A stretch of 64,000 nucleotides of DNA. It comes from Takakia lepidozioides (Eukaryota > Streptophyta > Takakiopsida > Takakiales > Takakiaceae). Below, piece after piece: positions 25,986 through 37,764 of the stretch (its first letter is position 1; the number at the start of each line of letters is the position of its first letter). The stretch is from assembly GCA_030704615.1 (NCBI GenBank), contig CM060734.1:34736042-34800041 (forward strand), given 5' to 3'. The translations under genes and the position numbers were made by a program. The notes below the pieces were generated by a model. That model searched no databases. It was not told the origin of the DNA and saw nothing but the letters and a program-made list of their open reading frames with translations.

Positions 25986-28900
25986 TTAGAGAGAGATGTG
26001 TGTCTGTGTGTGAGAGAGAGAGCTAGGCAAGCAGGTTTACATTCTTGGCAACACCTTGAATGAGTTATGGGGCATGGCTGGACATTGCAGGAGGAGCAGG
26101 TTGTACGCTTCTTTGATCGCAAGGTGAGTTCTGCAATGTCACATTTGTATTCTGATTTTCTCCAAGTGTGGGGTCCTTGGGCTGTGCTATGGCCAGATCA
26201 ATGTCATTGAAGCTTGGATTGGGGAACTTTGTTTGATGTTCTTCCATGTGTCGGCTTCTAGGTGGGCGTCATGCCTCTGTTTGATAGTGTTCTGATTTAC
26301 AAATACTCTCTTTTACAAAGTAGTCTGATATCAATGCCACCAATCTGGAACAGGATTACTACACAGCCCATGGAAGCAATGCGACCTTCATCGCAAGGAC
26401 ATATTACAAGACCCTGACAGCGCTGCGCCAGCTAGGTAGCGGGTCAAACAGCCTGTCAGGTGTACGCATCAATAGGAGCATGTTTGAGAACATAGTGCGG
26501 GACTTGCTGTTGGTGAGGACAGATTGCACTATTGAACTGTACGAAGGAAGTGAGTCAAAGTGGCAGCTAGTGAAGACTGGCACACCGGGGAAGCTGGGTA
26601 ACTTTGAGGATGTTCTATTTGCAAGCAATGAGATGCAGGTGTGAGCACTGAACCTCGTTGATTGTCCTGTCAATAATATTAGCAGGAATTACCATCTTAA
26701 CAAGTGATTACAGATACTGATTGATGGAGGTTCCCTACATGTACAGGACTCTTGTGCATGTTGCATACGCTAAGCCCTGGTTCACAGTCATTTCCACTGC
26801 TCACAGAAGATTGCTGCACTTTGTACGGTTTGGGTTGCAGGACACTCCTGTGGTGATGGCTGTGCATGCGACTGTCCGTGAGAACGAACAATCTGTCGGA
26901 ATAGCGTTTGTTGATCTGACAAAGAGATTGTTAGGAATGACAGTTCTTAGATGATGACCAGTACACCAGCTTAGAGTCAGCTATGGTAGCCCTTGGATGT
27001 TGAGAGTGCGTAATTCCCCAGGAAAGTGGAAAGTCTCCGGATGGGCGCAAGCTTCGCGATGTTATGGCACGCTGCGACGTGCTGGTGACAGAGAAGAAGA
27101 AAAGTGACTTCAGGTACTTGCTTCTTAGTGAGTCTTTCATTGCAGGGGGCTTGAATGTTTTCAAACATGTGCTAACAGAATCCTTGAACTAGCTAACATT
27201 GAACTTAAACACTTGCAAAGATTTCTTCTCAATGCCGTGTTCCAGCTGCTGCTTTGAAAAGCCCTCATCAATCATGGGCTAAAACACCTGTAGGGGGCTT
27301 CAATGGAATTCTATTTAAGTAAGCTATGGCTGCAAACATTGTCTGCAACTGTATGCAGCAATGTTTGTCTATCTCACAAGTTTCATCAAACTGTTCAAAT
27401 GTCGCTCTGCACATTTGAGATGCATATGGTGCTTGCGGTTCGTAGTTTTGTCTAGCAGTCCCCTCTGTTTTCTGTACTTCTGCCTTTTCTCCACAGGAAT
27501 GACAATCGAGAAGATGTTCAGTCAGGACCAAACTTCAAGGCAACACTCATATCAGTAGGTTTGGAAGTGCAGCTTACTTCTCTATCTAGCATCAAAGTAC
27601 TTGGTTTGAAGATAGAAATCAGGCATGCTTCACTGTTCATAACCAATCAAGTGCTATACCCTCACAAGTGTAATCTAGACAGAACCTTCCGCATTCTTAA
27701 ACCCCACAGTATTTGTTTTGTCAACAGGCAAGTGTGCGGCTACCGATCATCAAGACCTGTCTTTCTCATTATGATGGCCGATTCACTGAGCTTTTGGATA
27801 AGAAGTACGGCAATCTTTTGGCAGAATGGACAGCCAGATCATTTGGGTAAATTTGAAGGCTTGGTTGAAGCAGCTGTTGACCTTGACCAGCTACAGAATG
27901 GAGAGTACATAATTGCAGCTGATTATGATAATGGCCTAAAGGAGATAAAGAAGGAGAGAGATTCTGTAGATAAACAGATACAAAAAGTACATCAGCTGGC
28001 CGCAGATGATTTGGGCTGCCTGGTGACAAGGCTGTCAAGCTAGACACTCTGGATCTTGCCACTCTGGGGTTGCACTCTGGGGCCTGCTCTCATGGCGTTG
28101 CCAAAAGTGATGTTGGTACTTGTTGTGAATCCTCTACTAAACTCTGATCCAGCAGTGTGTAAAGTTTATATCATCCAAATATCGACAGATGATCGTTGTC
28201 TTTCTTCAGGTGGGTAATGATGTTAGGCGCTGCAGGTTCCATTAGGATCTAAGGCAATCTCAAGAATCAGGAAACCCGTCACTGAGTATTTTTGAAATTT
28301 TTCTTCAAATAATTATAATTTCAGTTGTCCCATTTTGGTTAATTATTTGGATTATTTTGACGTTATCATTTCCTGGCCGGCAGGTCTTTGCAGAGGTTGC
28401 AAGTCTATTAGCAGATATGGATGTGCTGCTGAGCTTTGCTGATCTTTCTGTCACTAGTCCAACACCATATGTGAGGCCCGCAATAACATGCGGGGTAAGC
28501 TTCCACCTCCCTTTTTCATGTTAGTGTGAGGTTCTGCTCTTCTGCTTAGAACTGCTGCCCAGATACCTATATGTAGGCAGGCTTTAGTATATTCCCCTTC
28601 ATTGTTCTATAAACAGGTTGACTTTCGCTTCTTAGATCAAATATATTTGCTCCAAGTTCAAAGCATTTGACTCCTCTAACCTAGAAGCCAAGTTCAAAGG
28701 GTCGTGAATAGCTTTGGAATGATGCAGGACCAAGGAGACATCATTTTGGAAGGGAGCCGGCACCCATGTGTTGAGGCACAGGAGGATGTTAACTTCATCC
28801 CTAATGATTGCCATTTGGTATGTTGCAGGTTTAGAGATGGTTCGTCTAATATAGAGGGCCCTGTCTTGTGGTTATCATATATACTTTTTGGAGATAGTTA

Positions 28901-31097
28901 ATCCTCCTGTTGGATTACATGCTGTTGGGGACATAAACTGGCCTTTCTGGAAGTGAGAAGAATGAATTGAAATGGATGGAGGGTTTAATGGTAGGTGGGT
29001 GGCTCCTAGACTTGACAAAGGTTGGCCTCACTTTCCTCCATTTCAGACTCCAGACACCTGCGTGTCTCCACCTTTCGTTCAGACTACTGACTGGGGAGAT
29101 AGTGTATTATGGACTACGTAACAATTCGAATCTGTTCAACAACATGCCACTTGAAGACATTGGCCATTGAACATAGAAGGGCAATCCCATGATGTTCAAT
29201 GCCATAACTGTGAACTGCTCGTGTCAGGTGCGAGGCAAGAGCTGGTTCCAGATTATAACGGGTCCAAACATGGGTGGAAAATCGACATTCATTCGACAGG
29301 TTTTACCCCTTTGTACCTCTCTTTGGAATACTGAAGAGAAATGTTCTTTAAAGCACAGGCTGGTCCATACTAAGTGTTGGAAGTGGTGAGGAGGATCTTG
29401 CATTCTCCTAGGTCTCAACAGGCATCTTCAATTGTATGTTTGGATCTGACAAGATGAACTGAATCTGTACCTTTGAATGTTCATCCAATGCCAGAAGCCC
29501 AAGGAATTTCATTCTACTTCCAGAGAAATGTTATTCTTAATAACACGACATTGTTTATGGTCAGTACATAAGTCCTTTAGATGTCCGGGAGAATCTCACT
29601 TCAGAGGGATGGACAGGTAGGTGTGAATGTGTTGATGGCACAAGTTGGTGCTTTGTGCCATGCGACCGTGCACAGATCAGTGTGCGTGACTGTATCTTTG
29701 CTCGAGTTGGAGCTGGAGACTGCCAGGTGCTTTGTTGTCAACTAAGTGTACTTTGCTTTCACAAAGAACTTGTCATGAATGTTGCGAGCATCATAGAGAG
29801 CTTTGAAGTGGCGAATGATCTCTTCATAATCAATTACGCCATACTCAAGAGGATGCCCATGTTATGGATATGAACGCTATTTTATATATCATTCTTCCTG
29901 GTGAACTTCAGTTCTCATATTGCTCAAGGATGTGTCCACATATGGTGTGTAGCTGCGGGGAGTCTGAACATTCATGGCAGAGATGTTGGAGACAGCTGCC
30001 ATCTTGAAGTCTGCTACAGAGCTCTCCTTGATCATCATAGATGAACTTGGGCGGGGAACTTCAACTTATGATGGATTTGGTAAGAACCTTGTCTCGATTG
30101 TCCATCCAAATTTTAAGTGTCAATGTCCAATAGAGAGAGGTGCAGATTTTTTGGAATCTTATCTTCATAAGGTGTTTGCGGGGGTGTTATTGTCCTGACT
30201 ACATCCTCTCTATCAACCTGTATTATGAGTACAGGGTTGGCATGGGCCATTTATGAGTACCTAGTGCAGGTAACAAGGGCGCCTACACTATTTGCCACCC
30301 ACTTTCACGAGCTGACTGCTCTGGCACACTCAACGGACCAGTCTGTGTATGGCCCCCCAAGCGGACCCCTGGTGGGAATTGCTAACTATCATGTCAGTGC
30401 TCGCATTGACACCAAATCAAGAAAGCTGGCTATGCTTTACAAGGTGAATTCCTCCTGCATCTTCTCATCGTTATTATGAAGCTGGACAGCTTAAAAAATT
30501 GTAGTGTGGTTACACAGTTCTCTTTTTCTAGTTTTGAAAGCCCCATTTGTTGTCTTGCCGCCTCTCCCACCTGAGAAGGATGTAACAGACTGTGATCCAC
30601 TTTCCTCTTGCTTCCCTGACTGTAAAGTATGAAATATCTTTCCCCTCTGCATAGGAAGAGTAGCGCCAAGGTAAGTGAAGGTACAAGTTCAACAAGTCAG
30701 AATTCGTGATGTTTCATGACCGTCGGGGGAAGTGTATATGTTGAGCAAAATAAAGATGAACATGGAGACCAAGCCCATGACTGCAGGATTTATTAAATAC
30801 GTCTTGTCCTGCAAGAAGAGCATTGAGGAGAAGGAAATTGCAATCAGAAACCTCATGGAGTTTTAAGTCCCATTATCAGTTTCTGGGGGGCAAACGAACA
30901 TATTGCAATATTTTTGCTTTGTGGGTGGAAGAGGAAGAAGAGGATCAGAGGGCACAGGGAAATCGCGATCAAAAATTGATCAAGGATGCGATCAAGCTGA
31001 GAGTGATTAGTCCAGGCTTCAGCTCTGCCCTTCTGTGGTGCCACTGATTTTTAGCCTTGGCCTGTCCCCGCTGACTTCTTTTGGTGGTCTAGGAGGG

Positions 31098-31305
31098 AAC
31101 GGGAGGAGAATGTACTCATAAGACGTTTTGCCGTAGCCTTGTGGCCACAGACATTTGCCCAGTTTAGGCGGAACAAAAGGGAACAGACACTAGTTTTGTG
31201 AGGGACTCACTCCAGTAGTTGGATATAATCAATTTGTTTTGGCTTTCCAGATTTCCTCTAGAAAGGTCTACACATAAGCATCACTATGCTGTGTGTAGAA
31301 CAGGA
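31098..31305 (-). repeat. dispersed repeat family R2, copy 5
   Basis: It begins GAGAATGTACTCATAAGACG and includes GCCGTAGCCTTGTGGCC and CCCAGTTTAGGCGGAAC. It lies between the last MSH2 ATPase exons. A LINE-tail-like GAAATGAAATGAAG follows at 31318. Confidence 0.6.
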
Positions 31306-31315
31306 GAGAGAGATC

Positions 31316-31360
31316 AGAAATGAAATGAAGTGGGGCACTTTATAAAAAGAGAGAAGAAAG
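31316..31360 (-). mobile_element. LINE tail-like scrap
   Basis: The plus strand reads AGAAATGAAATGAAGTGGGG then CACTTTATAA, matching the tail and last block of the LINE fragments at 4 kb. It is too short to show coding sequence. Confidence 0.4.
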
Positions 31361-32226
31361 GAAGTGGGGTGCAAACCCCACCAGACATGATGGACTTGTC
31401 AATCTCTGTCATGCATTGTCTTGCCAGATGAATGATGCCAGAGGATGTTGAATGGATGTAGTGTCGGCCAATTGTGCCATGCTTTTTGCTACTCTGCAGT
31501 CTGCAGATCACTCTGCACCTCCTGCAGTACAACAGTGAGTTTTTTGTAATGCAATGAAATGGACAGGTGGAAGAGGGTCCATGCGACCAAAGCTTTGGCA
31601 TTCATGTGGCTGAGTTTGCACATTTTCCGGAAAGTGTGGTAGCTCTAGCTAGAGAAAAAGCTGCAGAGTTAGAGGATTTCTCTCCTGCAGGCCTTGATTC
31701 AGGAGCGGACGACATCAAGGAGGAGGTAACTTTACGCCTTGGCCTTTGGTCCCAACATAGCATGCAGCTGCTTTTGTAGGAACTCGCAACTTTGCATGGA
31801 ATCAAGTTAAAAGTGGTTGTACATCTGTAGTCTTTCAGAAATAAACTAGCAAATCTTGTTGAGCAGTACTGTTTTAACTTGCATTTGTACATATTACCAT
31901 CATTCAGATGTGCCTTTCAAAGTTGTGTGGACATGAGAATGTGTTGGGCCACTCTCTTGTAGCGAACAGCTTAATTCGATAGGAACGTAGCCATTTTCAA
32001 GAACCAAGGGCTTACACACATTTTATGTGGCCAACAGGTGGGAGTGAAGCGAAGGAGAGTCAGTCCAGTGCATGGGGCTGCACGTGCTCGCCAGTTTCTG
32101 CAGGACTTCGTAGCATTGCCATTGGATACTATGAACGCAAAGGAAGCCATTGCACAATTCAAAGAATTGAAGAGTGCTCTGGACAGAGATGCAAGCAGCA
32201 ACCCCTGGTTGCAACAGCTTTTGTGA

Positions 32227-32599
32227 AGGTTAACTTTACACCAGTTTGCTGCTAATGCCTCTTCTTGCCTGGTAGCTCTTTCTCTCTCTCCGGGTGGCAA
32301 AGGAGGAGCACATTGATGTAAACCTACGAAGCTGGTATAATTTCCCTTGCCAGAGAATATTTGATGCCCAGAAGCAGAGAGGGCACTTTTCTGCCCATTA
32401 CTGGCAGACCACCACTAGACATCAAGGTCCAGTACAGGATTGCATCGTCAGGATGTCATAAGCCTAATGCCCTCTAGTAGTGATTATGCTTAGCCTTTTA
32501 GAAGTAACCCAGATGCACAGGAAACGATAAAGGACAGTAATTGTGACCCTGCAGCGGCATATGTGGTCGCATTGGACTGACGGGGTGAGTGGCCTTGTG
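32227..32599. other. spacer with a short segment repeated in inverse at 41.25 kb
   Basis: The 32545-32615 part (GCATTGGACTGACGGGGTGA and flanks) is the reverse complement of 41250-41318, with few mismatches. This is a small inverted repeat spanning PPR gene A. Nothing else is recognised. Confidence 0.5.
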
Positions 32600-32990
32600 T
32601 AGTTGTCGTGGTGGGCAATGCATGTGCAAGCCTGGTAGCCCTGGAAAAGTGCAAAGAGGTTCATGGTGACAACTTCAAATCTGGAATTGTACCCGATGTC
32701 ATTCTGAACACTACCCTGGTGGACATGTATGTCAAATGTGGGTGCATCGAGGATGCAAAGGGAGTGTTCGACAGTATGGCTGAACGAGATGTGGTGTCGT
32801 GGAGTGCGATGATTGCAGGATATGCACAGCACGGGTGCAGGATGGAGGCTTTGGAGACCTTGAGCAAATGATGTGCGAAGGGGCGAGCAGGGCGAGTGGA
32901 TGACGCAGAGGACTTCATTAACAAAATACCAATCAGTCCGAAGAATTTTGTTTCAAGCTGGCCCCTTTTGGCTTCGGGGCATCCCATGGG
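32600..32990 (+). pseudogene. DYW-PPR fragment
   Basis: It has one complete P-L-S unit of the same family as genes A and B (VALEKCKEVHG, LVDMYVKCGCIEDAKGVF, VVSWSAMIAGYAQHG). After a frame break near 32870 it joins directly to an E-region piece (GRAGRVDDAEDFINKIPI). All intervening units are gone, there is no DYW domain and no start. It is a deletion remnant of a PPR gene in the cluster. Confidence 0.85.
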
Positions 32991-33469
32991 GCGAATCTCC
33001 CCCGCGGTCGCCTTCTCATTCAGTACCTTAGATGTGATGCCCTGGCTGATGGATTGGGTGCAAAGTCCAACATGAATGTTGGTGCTATTTTCCATGCAGT
33101 ACTTGGTGGAGAGAGTCCCAACCTTGCATTTCGAAGGTCTGACTTGAATGGGCACACTCTTGCAGTGGAAGGCTCCTGGAGAAATGAGTCTGGGGTATGC
33201 ATGGTGGCATGCCATGCGGTGCAAAGAACAGCGATGTGAGTGGTGATTGTGATATCAAAATCTGCCTCCACATTCAAGCGGCTTTCTCTCTCAAGCAGAG
33301 CAGCATTGTGGAAGGCACCATTTCCAGCATCTGGCCTCCCAACCGCTCTAGTTCATGCAACCCTCTCTCCTTCCACATGTCTCTCCACAACCAGGATGTT
33401 CCAGCCAGTGTTCAAAAGCAGCTTCAGTACAAGTACGACAATTTCAAGGGGGCAGGTGCAGTGATGGAA

Positions 33470-34480
33470 AGGTATGGACCTAACCTCGTTCGGTCCAGAA
33501 TCCGGGCCAGTGTGTTTCGTTACCCTGCTCTCCATGGACTTGATGAAAGGCTTGGCAGAGGGAAAGCAACTGCACGCCCACATCATTAGAAGTGGATTCA
33601 AGCCGAACATGTGTTTGCTCCATAACATTCTCAACATCTATGTCAAGGGCGGTAGTGTGGTGAATGCACGCCTGGTGTGTTTCACAAGATGCCTGGATGA
33701 CATGTGTTCATGTGGAATATATTGTGACAGGATATGCCAAGCATGGGTCTAAGAAGGAGGCCTTTGAGATCTATAAGCAAATGAGAGCGGCAGGTGTGAC
33801 GCCAGACACTGTCACGCTCATTTGCATTCTTAAGGTGTGTTGCATCCTGGGAGGCCTACAAAGGCAAAGAGGTCCACGATGGGATCATCAAAGTTGGCAC
33901 TAGACCAGATGTGATCTCCAGACCTGCCCTTTCTACCATGTATACCAAATGTGGGAACATGGAAGATGCGGGGTGAAGTGTTTGATAATATGCCTCAAAA
34001 AGATGCGGCCTTATGAAGTGCGATGATTGCAGGATATGCTCAGTATTGGCCCAGTATGGAGCTTCAAACTTATCAGCAAATGATACGAGAAGGGGTGATG
34101 CCCAGCAAGGTCACTCTCATGTGCGTTCTCAGTGCATGTGCCAGCATGTGCAAACAGGTCCATGTTGAGATTATCAAAGCTGGAATTGCGCCAGATGTGA
34201 ATTTGGAGAATACCCTTCCCTACATGTATGGCAAATGCGGGAGCATGAAAGATGCACATCAAGTGTTCGCCACCATGTCTGCACGAAATGTTGTCTCGTG
34301 GAACGTGATGATGGCAGGATATTGACGACATGGGTGTGGAAGGGATGCTTTAGAAATGTATGAGGAAATGAGACAGGAAGAGTGATACCTGACAAGGTCA
34401 CTTCACTTGTACTCTGCATGCATGTGCAAGCCTAGGAACCCTGAATAAAGGCAAAGGGATGCACGCTGACATCATCAGAT
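33470..34480 (+). pseudogene. PPR array remnant, more diverged
   Basis: Successive frames carry PPR signatures with breaks between them: LAEGKQLHAHIIRSGFKPN, NILNIYVKGGSVVNA, KEAFEIYKQMRAAGVTPD, MIAGYAQYW, MYGKCGSMKDAHQVFATM and VVSWNVMMAGY. At least four PLS repeats are recognisable, but stop codons and frame changes interrupt them. It is older than the 32.6-kb fragment and comes from a different PPR gene or a more decayed copy. No C-terminal domain was found. Confidence 0.8.
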
Positions 34481-35870
34481 CTGGAATTGATCATGTCAGT
34501 GATTGGATCATGTAGAAGGTGTGTACAGATACTCATGTACGCTGCTCTAACAGGGCTGAGCTCAAGATATCAACATCTAGATTGCAATCAGATGCTGTGC
34601 TTAGAGGTATTTCTTCGCGCCCTACCACCAAAAACCCTTGCTGGAAAGAAACACACCTTATGGGTCCCTTTTTTGTGCTTCAGATTACTGTCATGGTGCT
34701 GAAAAGATACTTTCCACAGCACTTGCCCCAGTTTTAATTCCTGATTTGTGTCTCACCATTCCACATAAACCAGGTGGCATACCGTTGTCACCCCTGCTTT
34801 CTTCAATGTTCACCAGGCATTCCAGCAGATTTCAAATCATACTTCATACACGAAATCCATTATCCATATTGCATACCGAAATGACTTTCTGCACGACGGC
34901 ACCATTCCAACCTGGTTCTGAGCCAAATGTAAAGGTCTTTCAGATCTCATTCACGGAGTCTCAAGAATTTTCAGGTACATCATGATCGGACTATCTGCCA
35001 GAAACTATGTTTAGATTACTTGGCTGAGTACCCAACTGTTTGCTACCTTGATACAAATGTTTTACAGGCGTCTTACATGCAATTGCAAAATACTGAAGTA
35101 CAGTTGGACTAAGGCATTTCTCGGTCACCCATACTGTACACATAACAGATTGGCAGGTGTCCATACAGGCCTGCTACTGCCTTTCATACATGCCTTTTCA
35201 ATCTCGAGAGGTCTGGTTCTAGTCCATGATCATGGCAGCAACAAAAACATGTATAACTTAGGGAGTTTGTCTTGTTTCATCTTCCTTGTAGAATATACAG
35301 AAGAAAATGCCCGGGTGACACATACCTATCTACTTCCAATGCATCTTTTAATCAGAAGAATTCCAGATCGAACCCATTTTCCTATGGTGTTAGTGAGATA
35401 GTTTTGATTGGTTCTTACAGGTGCCAACTGGAGGTCCTTAAGCCCCAGGCTGTAATGCCCAGGGGCTGCCAAGTACTCGCCCATTTGGAATTGGGAGTTC
35501 TATGGGGCACTCCTCAGTTGCAGACGATCTGCCAGGGGGGACAAATCTTCGAACAAACTATGTAAAACATTGAAAACAAATAACAAAGTGATCATTTTTT
35601 TATCCAGACAGTAAAACTAAATGCTGAGAAACTAAAAGATGAGCAACGGAAAAGATATGATCCGATCAAGATGAAACAAATGCTAAACGAAGGGTAAAAT
35701 AGAGAAAAGGGGGTTCAACATCCCCTCACTTCTTGGGCATAGATAGAGGTAGCTGCATCAAACAATGAATAGTATATGTTTCCAATCAAAAGAATCGTTG
35801 TTCTTAGAATTCGTCGCTAGTAGTGCGGAGCAACGCGATGCCCTAGTGTATTCCCTCGCTTTTATTGGTA
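34481..35870. other. no gene recognised
   Basis: There are several open frames of 70-117 codons but none shows a family motif. The function and origin of this stretch are unknown. Confidence 0.4.
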
Positions 35871-35879
35871 AAATTACAC

Positions 35880-36127
35880 ATCGGCTGGTAGCTCAGCTGG
35901 TAAGTGCACAATGTGTCGGAGTTCAAACCCGCTGCCCTGCCCTGTGTGTGGATTGTTCGTGGCGTTTCTGTCTGGACGTTATAGTCCTGTGTGCCTAATG
36001 GCTTATCTGAAAGGGGGTTAATTTTTCCCCCCTCCTCAAGGGCCTAAATTGTAGGGCTGTCGCTCCCAGGTTTCCTTTTAAAAAAAAAAAACAAGGGCCT
36101 CTGTCCCCTGTTTAAAAAAAAAAAAAA
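35880..36127 (+). mobile_element. tRNA-derived SINE
   Basis: The head resembles a tRNA gene: an exact RNA polymerase III A box (TAGCTCAGCTGG at 35889) and a B-box-like GAGTTCAAACCC about 40 bases on. An unrelated body follows, ending in two A-rich runs (36077 and 36113). It does not fold as a full tRNA, so it is a SINE rather than a tRNA gene. No clear target duplication was found. Confidence 0.75.
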
Positions 36128-36288
36128 CTTAAATGCCAAGACCCAAGGTAAAAGACTCTGGCTGATCAGCGCCTACCTCCCTGGTGGTCTTCAGAGACCA
36201 CTCTACAATCTCCAGACTGCAAACGTAAGCTGGGTTAGCATCTGTGTAAGTCTGGAAATGTTCGTTGTTCCTCGTCGTGTAGAGCCCA

Positions 36289-37764
36289 ATGGAGCCCAAA
36301 ACAACTGGCATGAAGGTTGTTGAAAGCTCACTAGCACCCCTCAATAAAGGACCTTGGCAAAATGTTGATGCTGTCGGATTTTCGAGCACAACCCTCTACC
36401 TTGGAGCACGGAGCAGAGCTGGCATGAGTTTTTTAAAGATCGTTCACGATGGTGGGACTATCGCAATCTCAAGGTGTGGCTTTTTCTTAATGTACGATGT
36501 GAAGAAGTTTGTCCATCCTGCAAATGTGGGCTCTTGGCTCCTGTTAGTACCATGATTTGGTACTCTTCCTGATGTTTACAAGGTTCTTGGGAGAGTCAGC
36601 TTGGTCTTAGCAGGCCGTGTTTCAGCTGCACCGTGGTGGTTCTCACAGACCAATCCGACATCACCTGACTACAGACACAAGCAGCACACAGAAGAGGTCC
36701 TTTTGGGTTGATGGTCGGTCAAATCCTCCATGGGTCATGACACAAGGTCAAGGACAATGTGGTGAGGGCACCTTCTTCTTCGACCTATTTCAGCCTGTTT
36801 TGCCCTCTCATCAGACTCGGCCCTGAATTTGCATATTGAATTCTGTAAGTTAGCTGGTTGGGTGGATCTGTGGTGGTTTGGAGTGACTTTGACAAGTTAC
36901 TGCCGATGTGGCAGCAGGAAAGTATCCAAAAACAAATCACAGAGATGAGGAGAAGCTTTGGAATGAACACTTTTCCAACCCCAGTCAAAGGTGGGACAGT
37001 GGAGACAAAAAGGTGAATGCCTGTTGGAAGCAGACGCAAGTCAGGATAGGAACTAGTGTGATAAGTATGGTTGGGGTGTTTGCTGGAAGAATTCTAGGCT
37101 GTCATTGTCAGTTGCTAGCAGCAAGGCAAGGATGTATGCATGATTTGTGCAGAGGTATGGATAGCTGAAGGAGCAGGGATAGTGTGTGGATCCAGATTCA
37201 TCCAAGAGGGCCAGATTTCAAGCTCCAGATTACCTATGATTCCCTGTGGAAGGATAGCTACAAGAAACCTGCATGGGTAGATGGTCAACTGGAAGCCGCA
37301 GCAGCAGCGGCACAATTGATAAAATCAGGCACTGCTAATGAAGGCACCTTCTTCAACACATTTCACCCTGTTTTTCCCTCTTATCAGAACCGGCCCTAAG
37401 TTTCCATGTTGAATTCTGCAAGTTAGCTGGTTGAGTGAATCTAGTTTGGAGTGACTTTGACATGATAATGCTAATGTGACAACAGGAAAGTATCCAGAAA
37501 CAGGTAACAGAGATGAGGAGAAGCTGTGGAATGAATACTTTTCTGACCCCAGTCAATGGTGGGACAACCTAGGCAAAAAGGTGAATGCCTGTTAGATTAC
37601 AGAGAGTAGCAGGCGCAATTGAGCATAGGAACTAGTGTGATAAGCTGATTCCTAGAACAAATCTAGGCTGTCATTGTCAGCTGCTAGCAGCGAGGCAAGG
37701 ATGAATGCATGATTTCTGCAGAGGCATGGATAGCTGAAGGAGCAGGGGTAGAGTGTGGGTCCAG
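36289..37764 (+). other. OSB-like PDF-motif leader of PPR gene A (three copies)
   Basis: Plant OSB proteins bind single-stranded organellar DNA through an OB fold and C-terminal PDF motifs. Three split PDF-like motifs lie here: PDF1 (HEFFKDRSRWWDYRNLK to 36469, then SPDYRHK and FWVDGRSNPPWV near 36660-36740), PDF2 (LWNEHFSNPSQRWD near 36950, then HPRGPDF near 37200) and PDF3 (LWNEYFSDPSQWWDNLGKK ending 37580, then an in-phase intron to 37764). PDF2 and PDF3 are a tandem duplication of about 570 bp. The PDF1 second half is frame-shifted, and each of the first two motifs is followed by stops unless further splicing occurs. No OB fold was identified. These are either 5' exons or relics of a captured OSB gene. 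Confidence 0.6.

Larger units (their letters stand above)
24081..32226 (+). pseudogene. MSH2: MSH2-like DNA mismatch repair ATPase, degenerate copy
   Basis: MSH2 pairs with MSH3, MSH6 or MSH7 and recognises mismatches in the nucleus. Exon-like blocks: 24081-24147 (start ATG), 25456-25505, 26091-26123, 26354-26638, 26841-27113, 27728-28070, 28384-28494, 28728-28817, 29228-29299, 29617-29726, 29953-30079, 30235-30443, 31567-31725 and 32038-32226 (stop TGA). Walker [10 protein letters not shown], Walker [18 protein letters not shown] and FATHFHEL are present. Lesions: frame change near 26943; TGA at 27001; frame changes near 27834 and 28014; a one-base loss near 29653 (exon of 110 rather than 111 bases); TGA at 29965 for the serine of RGVSTFM. 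About 170 residues of the connector/lever and about 80 after the clamp are missing. Most introns and the C-terminus survive, so decay looks recent. Assembly error is a weaker alternative, because flanking genes are clean. Confidence 0.88.

Noticed and set aside
35889-35950. A genuine tRNA gene
   Set aside because: A and B boxes are present, but the acceptor and anticodon arms do not pair and the unit ends in A-rich runs after an unrelated body, so it is a SINE.
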